NCBI GenBank assembly: GCA_964563585.1
Contig: CAZLXG010000001.1
Location: 3,591 to 67,590, forward strand
Source: CAZLXG01 sp964563585
Lineage (GTDB): Bacteria > Bacteroidota > Bacteroidia > Flavobacteriales > Flavobacteriaceae
DNA length: 64,000 nt
Reading direction: 5' to 3'
This document shows, in pieces, positions 44,398-53,501 of the stretch. Position numbers and translations under genes: made by a program. Within the stretch, counting starts at the first letter, position 1. Each line of letters starts with the position of its first letter. The notes beneath the pieces are model-generated. The model was not told where the DNA came from, did no database searches, and worked only from the letters and a program-made list of their open reading frames with translations.

Positions 44398-45174
44398 ATG
44401 ATTTTAAAATACAAAGGCATCAATGTTTTTTATACCGATAATGGTAAAGGAAATGTTGTTGTATTACTTCATGGGTTTTTAGAAAATTCGAGTATGTGGA
44501 AGCCTTTTCTCCCTCAACTCTCAAAAAACAATAGAATTATTTGTATTGATTTATTAGGTCATGGAAAAACTGAGTGTTTAGGCTACATACACACTATGGA
44601 GCAAATGGCTGAAGTTGTTAATACTGTTCTTAAACATTTAAAAATTAAGCATTCAACATTTATTGGTCATTCTATGGGTGGTTATGTTGCTCTCGCTTTC
44701 GCGGAAAAAAATCCACAATATTTAAAAGGGTTATGTTTAATGAATTCTACTGCAATTGCTGACAGCAACATAAAAAAACAAAACAGAGATCGAGGTATTA
44801 TTGCTGTAAAACAAAACCATAGGACATTTATACGAATTGCAATCAAAAATTTATTCAGACAAAAAAACAGAATTATTTTCTCTGAAGAAATTAAACAAAC
44901 AATAGAAGATGCATTACAAACACCTTTACAAGGTATTATTGCTGCACTTGAAGGCATGAAAATCAGGAAAAATAGACAAATATTACTTTATAATACTCAT
45001 TATAAAAAAATGATGATGATTAGTAAAAAAGACCCTGTACTAGATTACAATTCTTTAATTAATCAAGCTAAAAAAGCGGGAGTTAAAATAGTTGAATTTC
45101 CTGATGGACACATGAGTCATATTGAAAATAAAAGTAATTTCTTATATGAATTAGTGTATTTCATCGAAAATTAA
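44398..45174 (+). CDS. Alpha/beta hydrolase
   Basis: 258 residues. Oxyanion region VVLLHGFLENSSMW, nucleophile elbow GHSMGG (Ser92), a likely acid Asp in SKKDPVLDYN and base His in DGHMSHIENK, in the right order for a catalytic triad. There is no signal peptide. It resembles small esterases or hydrolases of the MhpC/BioH type, but the substrate is unknown. It is divergent from brnQ, with the start 37 bp from the presumed brnQ start, so the promoters must overlap. Confidence 0.92.
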   Translation: MILKYKGINVFYTDNGKGNVVVLLHGFLENSSMWKPFLPQLSKNNRIICIDLLGHGKTECLGYIHTMEQMAEVVNTVLKHLKIKHSTFIGHSMGGYVALAFAEKNPQYLKGLCLMNSTAIADSNIKKQNRDRGIIAVKQNHRTFIRIAIKNLFRQKNRIIFSEEIKQTIEDALQTPLQGIIAALEGMKIRKNRQILLYNTHYKKMMMISKKDPVLDYNSLINQAKKAGVKIVEFPDGHMSHIENKSNFLYELVYFIEN

Positions 45175-45234
45175 CAACACTTTATCGTTAATTTGAATAT
45201 TTTGTTTATGTTTATAGTTCCAAAATTATAGAAC

Positions 45235-45525
45235 ATGCAAAAAACCACCAACAACAAATCTACTTTTATTCCTAAAATATATTGCAATTTATTTGGTCAT
45301 GATTATGAAGTAACAAAAAAGGTTACTTATCACGTTAAAGAATATACTTGCAGACATTGTAAAAAAGAGTTAACAACAAACAGTAACGGGAGTTTAATTG
45401 AACTTACACCTAAGTTTAGAGAAATAAATAGCATTTTAGAAAGAATACACAACAGCAGAAAGATGCGTTTAAAGGAAAAAGCTATCGCTTCATCGATTTA
45501 TCGACAAGTTGTTAATAACTTTTAA
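45235..45525 (+). CDS. Small CxxC zinc-finger-like protein, paralogue A
   Basis: 96 residues, function unknown. The core CNLFGHDYEVTKKVTYHV then YTCRHCKKELTTN offers a C-x4-H plus C-x2-C ligand set for one zinc. This is followed by LIELTPKFREINSILERIH and a basic tail. It is nearly the same as the next gene from the FGHDY motif to ERIH, so the two are a tandem duplication. There is no signal peptide or membrane helix, so it is probably cytosolic. The zinc site is inferred. Confidence 0.7.
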   Translation: MQKTTNNKSTFIPKIYCNLFGHDYEVTKKVTYHVKEYTCRHCKKELTTNSNGSLIELTPKFREINSILERIHNSRKMRLKEKAIASSIYRQVVNNF

Positions 45526-45580
45526 ATTTCTTTCATACTTTTAAGTTCTCTCCTTGAGTAATTTAATTTATAGTTAAAAA

Positions 45581-45832
45581 GTGAAAAGCATCCAATGTAA
45601 AGTATTTGGTCATGATTATAAAGTAACACGAGATGTTACGTATCATGTAAAAGAATATGCATGTAAAAACTGCAAAAAAGAATTAACAACTAACAGTAGC
45701 GGAAATTTAATAGAACTTACCCCAAAATTTAAGGAAATAAATGATGTTCTAGAAAGAATTCATCTTAAACGTATTAATAAAAAAGCTAAAATTAATACAA
45801 TAGAAAAAAATCTATTAGTTTTTAGTCACTAA
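45581..45832 (+). CDS. Small CxxC zinc-finger-like protein, paralogue B
   Basis: 83 residues with a GTG start. The shared core is CKVFGHDYKVTRDVTYHV, then YACKNCKKELTTNSSG and LIELTPKFKEINDVLERIH; the tail differs from paralogue A. The 55-bp spacing suggests one transcript, or a recent duplication in place. Its 3' end overlaps thiL by 11 bp, convergently. Function unknown; the Cys/His pattern suggests a metal site. Confidence 0.68.
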   Translation: MKSIQCKVFGHDYKVTRDVTYHVKEYACKNCKKELTTNSSGNLIELTPKFKEINDVLERIHLKRINKKAKINTIEKNLLVFSH

Positions 45833-46862
45833 AATTTTTCCAGCCTTGTGCTTTAAGAGGTATTTTAGTATTAGCTCTTGTAACTAAATGCATCCCTGCT
45901 TCTACTTCTCTCATATGTCCTATTATTGAAAAATTCGGATTTGCTTTAATTTTTGAATAATCATCTTGTGAAATTGTAAACAAAAGTTCATAATCTTCAC
46001 CTCCATTTAAAGCTACAGTTGTACTATCTATATTAAATTCTTCACAGGTTGAAATAATTTGAGGGTCTAACGGAATTTTATCTTCATATAAATCACAACC
46101 CACTTTACTTTGTTTGCATAAATGTAAAATTTCAGAAGAAAGTCCATCACTAACATCAATCATTGATGATGGTTTCACATCTAAATCCTTGAGTAGTTTT
46201 GCAATATCTTTTCGTGCTTCTGGTTTTAATTGACGTTCAATAATATATGAGTACATTTCCAAATCGGGTTGACTATTCGGGTTCACTTTATATACTGCTT
46301 TTTCACGTTCTAACACCTGCAAACCCATATAAGCACCACCTAAATCACCAGTAACAACAAGTAAATCGTTAGGTTTTGCTCCATTTCTATAAACCTCATT
46401 TTCAACTTCACCAATAGCAGTAATAGAAATTAAAAGCCCTGTGGTAGACGATGTTGTATCACCACCAATAACATCTATATTATAAATATTAGCAGCAGTT
46501 TCAATTCCTGCATACAAATCTTCTAATGCTTCTAACGGAAACCTATTTGAAACTGCTATTGAAACCGTTATTTGTGTAGCTTTTGCATTCATTGCATACA
46601 CATCAGATAAATTTACAACAACCGCTTTATAACCTAAATGTTTTAATGGCATATAACTTAAATCAAAATGCACACCTTCAACAAGTAGATCCGTTGTTAC
46701 AACAACCTTATTTTTTTTAAATTCTAAAACAGCAGCATCGTCACCAATTCCCTTAATTGTAGATTTATGATTAATTTTAAAACTCTTTGTTAAATGTTCT
46801 ATAAGAGCAAACTCACCTAAATTACTTAGTGGTGTATGTTGTTTATTTTTATCTTCTATCAT
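45822..46862 (-). CDS. thiL: Thiamine-monophosphate kinase
   Basis: The ATG at 46862 starts MIEDKNKQHTPLSNLGEFAL, the family start; an upstream ATG at 46931 adds 23 unlikely residues. 346 residues. The magnesium/ATP motif is GIGDDAAVLEF, with VVTTDLLVEGVHFDLSYMP, VIGGDTTSS, VTGDLGGAYMGL and SMIDVSDGLSSEI following in the usual order. It converts thiamine monophosphate to TPP, the ligand of the riboswitch at 4872-4942. No riboswitch precedes this gene. Confidence 0.96.
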   Translation of the reverse strand: MIEDKNKQHTPLSNLGEFALIEHLTKSFKINHKSTIKGIGDDAAVLEFKKNKVVVTTDLLVEGVHFDLSYMPLKHLGYKAVVVNLSDVYAMNAKATQITVSIAVSNRFPLEALEDLYAGIETAANIYNIDVIGGDTTSSTTGLLISITAIGEVENEVYRNGAKPNDLLVVTGDLGGAYMGLQVLEREKAVYKVNPNSQPDLEMYSYIIERQLKPEARKDIAKLLKDLDVKPSSMIDVSDGLSSEILHLCKQSKVGCDLYEDKIPLDPQIISTCEEFNIDSTTVALNGGEDYELLFTISQDDYSKIKANPNFSIIGHMREVEAGMHLVTRANTKIPLKAQGWKNFSD

Positions 46863-47041
46863 AACTGCAAAAATAAGAAGCTTATTTTTATTAAACCGAT
46901 GAATAACCATCAATTTTAACATAAAAATCAATTAATATTTACTTCTTTTTACTTATTATTACTAAACAATATAAGTTTAAAAGAAAACGTTTTAATAAAA
47001 GCTGTAATTTTAAAAAGAATTCTTAAAAAATTAATTTAAGT

Positions 47042-48295
47042 ATGATTCCATTTAAAAAAAGTATTACTCATTTTAAAATTTTAATGATAAGTAGCTTTTT
47101 ACTTTTTATTATTCAATCCTGTGATAACGAACTTGTAGAGCCTATCATAGAAGAAACTAATAACCCAACTGCACAATTTCCTTGCACAAATGGTTTCGCA
47201 GACATTTACCCATGTAACGATTACGATTTAATGGCACATTTACCATTAAGTACTTTTGGAGCTTCTGCTGGAAATGATTCTTGGGGCTGGACAGACCCAA
47301 CTACAGGAAAAGAATATGCTTTAATGGCAACAAATGTTAATATTGCTTTTGTTGATATAACAACACCAAATAACCCTGAATTAATAGGAACTCTTCCAAC
47401 AGCAACAGTTAGTAGTTCTTGGAGAGATGTTAAGGTTTATAATAATCATGCTTTTGTAGTAAGTGAAGCCTCTAATCATGGTATGCAAGTATTCGATTTA
47501 ACTCGTTTAAGAAATGCTACTAATCCACCTGAAACTTTTACAGCAGACACTCATTTTACAGATTTTGGAAGAGCTCATAATATTGTAATTAATGAAGCCA
47601 GTGGTTATGCATATATAGTGGGTACGAATAGAAATGGTCCATTTGCAGGTGCACCATTATTTATTAATATTCAAAACCCAACGTCACCAGTTTCAGAAGG
47701 CGGTTTGGATGAAGGCAGTTATTCGCATGATGCACAAGTTATAACATACAATGGTCCAGATTCAGATTATACAGGTCATGAAATACTGATTGGAAGTAAT
47801 GAAAATGAAATTGTTATTGCAGATGTAACAGACAAAGCTAACCCAACAACAATTTCAACTATTAGTTATAGTAATGTTGGTTACGCTCACCAAGGTTGGT
47901 TTACAGAAAACATGAACTATTTTATTGTAGGAGATGAATTAGATGAATTAAACACGGGCATCAATACAAGAACATTAGTTTTTGATTTCTCCAACTTAGA
48001 CAACCCAACTTTACACATGACTTATTCGGGAAGCAATTTAGCCATCGACCATAACGGCTATGTAAATGGAAACACATTTTTCTTAGCAAATTATAGAGCT
48101 GGAGTTAGAATGATTGATATTTCAGATATTGATAACTCAAACATGACTGAAATTGGTTTTTTTGATACGTATCCAGAAAATAATGGAGCCAACTTTAATG
48201 GTGCTTGGAATGTTTACCCATATTTTGCTAGTGAAAATATCATTATAAGCGATATTGACAGAGGTCTATTTATAATTAAAAAAAGTGATTTATAA
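47042..48295 (+). CDS. Choice-of-anchor B family lipoprotein (LVIVD-type beta-propeller)
   Basis: 417 residues. The N-terminal hydrophobic segment ends LFIIQSC, a lipobox. The mature part has CNDYDLMAHLPL, SWGWTDPTTGKEYALMATN, SSWRDVKVYNNHAFVVSE, RAHNIVINEASGYAYIVG and YAHQGWFTENMNYFIVGDE, the standard blocks of choice-of-anchor-B proteins. These are surface propellers of unknown function found with several anchoring systems. It is the first of four lipoprotein genes ending with the MbnH-like enzyme; 9 bp separate it from the next. Confidence 0.9.
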   Translation: MIPFKKSITHFKILMISSFLLFIIQSCDNELVEPIIEETNNPTAQFPCTNGFADIYPCNDYDLMAHLPLSTFGASAGNDSWGWTDPTTGKEYALMATNVNIAFVDITTPNNPELIGTLPTATVSSSWRDVKVYNNHAFVVSEASNHGMQVFDLTRLRNATNPPETFTADTHFTDFGRAHNIVINEASGYAYIVGTNRNGPFAGAPLFINIQNPTSPVSEGGLDEGSYSHDAQVITYNGPDSDYTGHEILIGSNENEIVIADVTDKANPTTISTISYSNVGYAHQGWFTENMNYFIVGDELDELNTGINTRTLVFDFSNLDNPTLHMTYSGSNLAIDHNGYVNGNTFFLANYRAGVRMIDISDIDNSNMTEIGFFDTYPENNGANFNGAWNVYPYFASENIIISDIDRGLFIIKKSDL

Positions 48296-48304
48296 ACTAA
48301 TATT

Positions 48305-49645
48305 ATGAATCTAAAAAGAAGCTCTTTACTAATTTTTTGGGCTTTATATGCTTCCCTTTTTACAAACTGTTCAAATGATGTTACACCAAAAAATAATGGT
48401 GATAATTTTGAAGTCGATTTTGTAAAAGCTCTTGGTGGCAGTAAAAATGAAAGCGCACAAGCCATAACAAAAACACAAGATGGCGGTTATGCCATTTTGG
48501 GGTTTGCACAAAGTATTGATGGAGATATTTCAAACAAAACAAACGATTCATTTGATTATTGGCTACTTAAATTTGATGCTAACGATAACCTGCAATGGCA
48601 AAAAACGTATGGCGGAAGTGACAATGATAGAGGAAGCGATATTGTTCAAACAAACGATGGTGGTTATGCTATTTTTGGGTTTAGTCAAAGTAATGATACT
48701 GATGTAACAGAAAATGCTGGAGCAAGTGATTTTTGGATATCTAAACTAGATGCATTTGGAAATATTTCTTGGGAAAAATCTTTTGGATTCGCAGGAGCAG
48801 ATAATGGAATTTCTTTAATTCAAACAAACGACAATGGTTATTTATTAACTGGCGTTTTAGACGTTTCTGCTTCTGGTGGTTTAGGCAATAGTAAAACAAC
48901 ACATTCAAAACATGCTGGTGGTGATTATTGGGCAATAAAACTTAATGCTAGTGGAGATGAAGAATGGTTTAAGTTTTTTGGAGGTTCTTTTACAGATACA
49001 CCTTATGATGTTATTCAAACAGATGATAACGGATATATAATTGTCGGCTCGTCTGATAGTGATGATGTTGATATAAAAGCAAACAACGGTTCGTATGATT
49101 TTTGGGTGATTAAAATTTCAGAAACAGGAACGCTAATTTGGGAGAAATCTTTTGGAGGTTCTCAAATTGACGAAGCAAGAGCTATTACAAATTCTGGTGA
49201 TGGAAATTATATCATAGTTGGCGATACTAGAAGTAACGATTTAGACGTTTCAAGTAACAATGGAGCTGCTGATTTGTGGATTATTAAAATATCCCCAACT
49301 GGTAATTTAATTTGGGAAAAATCTTTTGGAGGTAATAGTTTTGATGTTGGTAAATCTATCTCTAAAACACAAGATAACGGATTTATAATTTCTGGGAATT
49401 CGCGAAGTTCTAATGGTGATATTACAGCTAATCAAGGGCAAAATGATGCATGGGTTTTAAAAATAAATGCAAATGCAGATATTAAATGGCAAAAAACAAT
49501 TGGAGGTTCTGATATTGATTTTGCTTTCGATGCTATTGAATTAAATGATAAATCTATTATTATAGTTGGAGAATCTAGCAGTTCAGATATTGATATCCCT
49601 AACAATAAAGGGTTTACCGATTTGCTAATAATAAAAATCGAATAA
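48305..49645 (+). CDS. Seven-repeat beta-propeller lipoprotein
   Basis: 446 residues, lipobox FTNC near residue 22. Seven repeats of about 57 residues share the pattern GGS-x-D-x-A-x2-I-x-T-DGGYIIVG-x-S-x-S-D-x-D-(Y/F)W-x-IK(I/L)-x-G-x-W-x-KSFGG, enough for one closed seven-bladed propeller. No catalytic motif was seen, so it is probably a binding or scaffold protein on the cell surface. The stop codon directly abuts the ATG of the MbnP-like gene (TAAATG). Confidence 0.85.
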   Translation: MNLKRSSLLIFWALYASLFTNCSNDVTPKNNGDNFEVDFVKALGGSKNESAQAITKTQDGGYAILGFAQSIDGDISNKTNDSFDYWLLKFDANDNLQWQKTYGGSDNDRGSDIVQTNDGGYAIFGFSQSNDTDVTENAGASDFWISKLDAFGNISWEKSFGFAGADNGISLIQTNDNGYLLTGVLDVSASGGLGNSKTTHSKHAGGDYWAIKLNASGDEEWFKFFGGSFTDTPYDVIQTDDNGYIIVGSSDSDDVDIKANNGSYDFWVIKISETGTLIWEKSFGGSQIDEARAITNSGDGNYIIVGDTRSNDLDVSSNNGAADLWIIKISPTGNLIWEKSFGGNSFDVGKSISKTQDNGFIISGNSRSSNGDITANQGQNDAWVLKINANADIKWQKTIGGSDIDFAFDAIELNDKSIIIVGESSSSDIDIPNNKGFTDLLIIKIE

Positions 49646-50505
49646 ATGAAAAGAATAGCCTCAATATTATTCACCTGTTTACTTCTTGTATCCTGTAGTG
49701 AAGATGATGGTGATACTGTTACACAAATAAAAACAACATTCAATTTCACTCATAATTGGGACGGAACGCAGGTTACAAATGCAGATTTTAATACTATTCA
49801 ATATACAAATGCCAATGGTGAAGAATTAAGCATTGAAAAACTTCGATATTTAATTTCAAAAATCACATTTCAAAAATCAAATGGCGACACATTTATTTTT
49901 GATGATTATAATTTAGTAGATGTTACAAATAATACAAATCTGTCTTTTTCATCAACAACCACAATTCCAACAGGAAATTATACAAAAGTATCTTTTATTT
50001 TCGGTTTTAATAATGATGATAACTACAATAATAATTACACAAATTTAAATTCAGCTTCTTGGAGTGTTCCTGCAATGCTTGGTGGCGGCTATCACTATAT
50101 GCAATTAGAAGGAAAATTTATTAACAACGCAACAGCAGAAACTGGTTATGCTTATCATGCTATACAAGCGGTAGATAATTCTAGTGCAACTCAAATTTTT
50201 GAAAACACCTTTTTTGAAGTTAATTTAGGCACTGTTGTAATAACCAATGACGCCATTTTTAATATTAAAATGAATATTGCTGAATGGTTTAAAAACCCAA
50301 ATACTTGGGATTTAAATGCGCTAAACAATATGCTGATGCCAAATTATGATGNNNNNNNNNNNNNNNNNNNNNNNNNNNNNNNNNNNNNNNNNNNNNNNNN
50401 NNNNNNNNNNNNNNNNNNNNNNNNNNNNNNNNNNNNNNNNNNNNNNNNNNNATGATGTATCAAAACGGCCAAAATGTTTTTAGTTTAGAATCTATAACTC
50501 AATAA
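49646..50505 (+). CDS. MbnP-like copper-binding lipoprotein, interrupted by gap
   Basis: Lipobox LLLVSC. The mature part follows the MbnP family pattern: FNFTHNWDGTQV, IEKLRYLISKITFQKSNG, YNLVDV, TGNYTKVSFIFGFN, SASWSVPAMLGGGYHYMQLEGKF and MNIAEWF. Family members bind copper, and a conserved Trp can be oxidised to kynurenine by the MbnH partner. The first part ends MPNYD at the N run. After it MMYQNGQNVFSLESITQ and TAA (50505) complete the protein, so only a few residues are missing. The 100-N spacer shifts the frame and is not the true length. Confidence 0.82.
50352..50451. other. Assembly gap (100 N) inside the MbnP-like gene
   Basis: Exactly 100 N. The coding sequence on both sides belongs to one gene, and the two frames do not match through 100 bases; a true length of 3n+2 bases would restore them. 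Confidence 0.99.
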
Positions 50506-50511
50506 TTTTAT

Positions 50512-51582
50512 TTGAAAAAATGGACAACACATATCGTTCTACTTTTGTTTATTTGTTTTTCTTGTGAAAACGAATCCGTAGAGCAATACGTTTCTGTACC
50601 AACACCCAGTCCTTTAAAAATTCCTCTATTTTTTGAAAACAATATTCTAAACCCCATTATTCCAAATAATAATCCACAAACAGTTGAAGGTATTGCTTTA
50701 GGGAAAAAACTATTTTTCGACCCTATTTTATCTGCAAATAATACACAAGCTTGTGCTGATTGTCATGCACCAGAAAACGCTTTTTCAGACACTAATAGAT
50801 TTAGCGATGGTATCGATGGCATTTTAGGAAACCGAAACTCGATGCCACTTTTTAATTTAGCATGGAATTATAATGAAAAATTCTTTTGGGATGGACGCGT
50901 TTTTAGTTTGGAACATCAAGCATTTGTTCCAGTTACAAACCCCATAGAAATGCATAATACTTGGACACAAGTTGGACAAAAATTACAACAACATACTGAA
51001 TATCCAAACTTATTTAAACTGGCTTTTGGGAACGTTGAAATTGATTCAACTTTAGTAACCAAAGCTATCGCACAATTTGAAAGAACATTAATTTCATCGA
51101 ATTCTAAATTTGACAAATTTCTTTTGGGTGAAACTGAATTAACCCCTGAAGAATTAAACGGATTTAACGTGTTTATGGACGAAACCAAAGGCGATTGTTT
51201 TCATTGTCATGGTAATGAAAAAAACCCGCTATGGACAGATAACATTTTTCATAACAATGGATTAGATGCTACAATTACCGATTTAGGCTTGGGGAAAGTA
51301 ACTGGAGACCCAGCAGATAATGGGAAATTCAAATCACCTTCTTTACGCAATTTAGCTTTCACAGCACCTTATATGCATGATGGCAGATTCAATACTTTAG
51401 AAAAAGTTATTAATCACTATAGTGAGGGTTTACAAAGTTCATCTACCATCGATCCTTTAATGAAAAAAGTAGCACAAGGTGGTGTTCATTTAACTGAGCA
51501 AGACAAAGCTGACTTAAAAGCATTTCTATTATCTCTATCAGATTACGAGTTTATAAACAATCCTGATTTTCAAAACCAATAA
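50512..51582 (+). CDS. MbnH/MauG-like di-haem cytochrome c peroxidase family lipoprotein
   Basis: 356 residues from a TTG start, 6 bp after the MbnP-like stop. Lipobox LFICFSC (Cys18). Two c-type haem sites: CADCH (81-85) and CFHCH (229-233). Other family blocks are GIALGKKLFFDP, FFWDGRVFSLEHQAF, TNPIEMHNTW and PSLRNLAFTAPYMHDGRF. CcpA-type enzymes reduce peroxide, while MbnH uses the same scaffold to oxidise a Trp in MbnP. The adjacent MbnP-like gene favours the MbnH role, which is inferred. Confidence 0.88.
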   Translation: MKKWTTHIVLLLFICFSCENESVEQYVSVPTPSPLKIPLFFENNILNPIIPNNNPQTVEGIALGKKLFFDPILSANNTQACADCHAPENAFSDTNRFSDGIDGILGNRNSMPLFNLAWNYNEKFFWDGRVFSLEHQAFVPVTNPIEMHNTWTQVGQKLQQHTEYPNLFKLAFGNVEIDSTLVTKAIAQFERTLISSNSKFDKFLLGETELTPEELNGFNVFMDETKGDCFHCHGNEKNPLWTDNIFHNNGLDATITDLGLGKVTGDPADNGKFKSPSLRNLAFTAPYMHDGRFNTLEKVINHYSEGLQSSSTIDPLMKKVAQGGVHLTEQDKADLKAFLLSLSDYEFINNPDFQNQ

Positions 51583-51645
51583 GTAAAACCTATAAAACCA
51601 TATAGTAATAATGTTAGGTTATGTGGAAATCGCTGACTTATATTG

Positions 51646-51668
51646 TATATTTGTGCTCTATTTAGAGC
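51646..51668 (+). promoter_or_regulatory. suf operon -7 box and 14-bp palindrome
   Basis: A perfect -7 box TATATTTG (51646-51653) is followed at once by the perfect palindrome GCTCTATTTAGAGC (51655-51668), which would span the transcription start. This placement suits an operator for an iron- or cluster-sensing repressor, or a 5'-terminal hairpin. The -33 element is weak. Confidence 0.55.
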
Positions 51669-51685
51669 AAATCTAATTAAAGAAT

Positions 51686-52015
51686 ATGATAAAAGTTTCT
51701 GAAACAGCTAAGAAAAAAGTTAGAGAACTCATGCAAGATGAAGGTTTTAACCCAACTGAAGACTTTGTGCGTGTTGGTGTTAAAAGTGGTGGTTGCTCTG
51801 GCTTGTCTTACGATTTAAAGTTTGACAAAGAAAGTCAAGAAGATGATAAAGTTTTTGTTGATAATGATGTTAAAATTATAGTCGACAAAAAAAGCTTTTT
51901 ATATCTTATTGGTACAACTTTAGAATATTCAGGTGGTTTAAACGGAACTGGATTTGTGTTTAATAATCCAAACGCCAACCGAACTTGTGGTTGTGGCGAA
52001 TCGTTTTCATTATAA
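51686..52015 (+). CDS. sufA: Iron-sulfur cluster assembly A-type protein
   Basis: 109 residues. The three A-type cysteines are in GGCSGLSYDL and in CGCGESFSL at the C-terminus, with the DNDVKIIVDKKSFLYLIGT core between. It receives clusters from SufBCD and passes them to apo-proteins. It opens the suf operon, 16 bp before sufB, behind the palindrome-bearing promoter. Confidence 0.95.
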   Translation: MIKVSETAKKKVRELMQDEGFNPTEDFVRVGVKSGGCSGLSYDLKFDKESQEDDKVFVDNDVKIIVDKKSFLYLIGTTLEYSGGLNGTGFVFNNPNANRTCGCGESFSL

Positions 52016-52030
52016 AAGAAAGGAAGAATT

Positions 52031-53485
52031 ATGCCGAAATCGAAATATACAGAAGATGATTTACGTGAAGAGCTAAAAACCAAAGAATATGAATATGGTT
52101 TTTATACAGATATTGAATCGGATACATTTCCTATTGGGCTAAATGAAGATATTGTTCGTGCTATTTCTAAAAAGAAAGAAGAGCCACAATGGATGACCGA
52201 TTGGAGATTGGAAGCTTTTAAAGTTTGGAAAGAAATGACAGAACCTGAATGGGCAAATGTGCATTACAAAAAACCAGATTTTCAGGCTATTTCTTATTAT
52301 TCCGCTCCAAATAGCAAACCTAAATATGATAGTTTAGACGAAGTTGACCCAGAATTATTGGCAACTTTTGAAAAGCTAGGAATAGCTATTGATGAGCAAA
52401 AAAAATTGGCAAATGTTGCTATGGATGTTGTGATTGATTCCGTTTCGGTAGCAACAACATTTAAGAAAACTCTTAGAGAAAAAGGCATTATTTTTATGAG
52501 TATTTCGGAAGCTATTAAAGAGCACCCAGAACTTGTAAAAAAATATTTAGGAACTATTGTTCCGCAAAAAGATAATTTTTATGCAGCTTTAAATTCTGCT
52601 GTTTTTAGTGATGGTTCTTTCTGTTACATTCCAAAAGGCGTGCGTTGCCCTATGGAACTTTCAACGTATTTTAGAATTAATCAAGCAGGAACTGGTCAGT
52701 TTGAGCGCACACTTCTTATTGCCGACGAAGGCAGTTATGTAAGTTATCTAGAAGGCTGTACAGCACCAAGTAGAGATGAAAATCAATTACATGCAGCCGT
52801 TGTAGAATTAATTGCTTTAGATGACGCAGAAATAAAATACTCAACCGTTCAAAACTGGTATCCTGGAAATGCAGAAGGTATTGGTGGTGTTTATAATTTT
52901 GTAACCAAACGTGGTTTGTGTGAGAAAAACGCAAAAATATCTTGGACACAAGTTGAAACAGGTTCCGCCGTTACGTGGAAATACCCTTCATGTATATTGA
53001 AAGGCGATAATTCAGTTGGTGAGTTTTACTCTATCGCAGTAACTAATAATTATCAGCAAGCCGATACGGGAACGAAGATGATTCATTTGGGAAAAAACAC
53101 CAAATCAACTATTATATCAAAAGGTATTTCCGCAGGAAAATCACAAAATTCATATAGAGGATTGGTACAAATACATGCACGTGCAGAAAATGCTCGCAAC
53201 TTCTCGCAATGCGATAGTTTACTTATGGGAAATGAATGTGGCGCACACACATTTCCGTATATAGAAGTTAAAAATAAAACAGCAAAAATAGAGCACGAAG
53301 CCACAACAAGTAAAATTGGTGAGGACCAAATTTTCTATTGTAATCAGCGTGGTATTGATACCGAAAAAGCCATTGCATTAATTGTAAATGGATTTAGTAA
53401 AGAGGTTTTAAATAAACTGCCAATGGAGTTTGCTGTTGAAGCTCAAAAATTATTAGAAATAAGCTTAGAAGGTTCGGTAGGATAA
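52031..53485 (+). CDS. sufB: Fe-S cluster assembly protein SufB
   Basis: 484 residues, full length. It has SCVATTFKK-like core elements ([17 protein letters not shown]), the [20 protein letters not shown] block, [20 protein letters not shown] and the late [22 protein letters not shown] with Cys and His cluster ligands. SufB is the scaffold of the SufBCD complex on which clusters are built. The usual partner sufC is not next; two lipoprotein genes intervene. Confidence 0.97.
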   Translation: MPKSKYTEDDLREELKTKEYEYGFYTDIESDTFPIGLNEDIVRAISKKKEEPQWMTDWRLEAFKVWKEMTEPEWANVHYKKPDFQAISYYSAPNSKPKYDSLDEVDPELLATFEKLGIAIDEQKKLANVAMDVVIDSVSVATTFKKTLREKGIIFMSISEAIKEHPELVKKYLGTIVPQKDNFYAALNSAVFSDGSFCYIPKGVRCPMELSTYFRINQAGTGQFERTLLIADEGSYVSYLEGCTAPSRDENQLHAAVVELIALDDAEIKYSTVQNWYPGNAEGIGGVYNFVTKRGLCEKNAKISWTQVETGSAVTWKYPSCILKGDNSVGEFYSIAVTNNYQQADTGTKMIHLGKNTKSTIISKGISAGKSQNSYRGLVQIHARAENARNFSQCDSLLMGNECGAHTFPYIEVKNKTAKIEHEATTSKIGEDQIFYCNQRGIDTEKAIALIVNGFSKEVLNKLPMEFAVEAQKLLEISLEGSVG

Positions 53486-53501
53486 AAAAGAAAAAACATT
53501 T

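Noticed and set aside
46863..46931. Longer thiL start
   Set aside because: The extra 23 residues are unlike ThiL; the ATG at 46862 matches the family.
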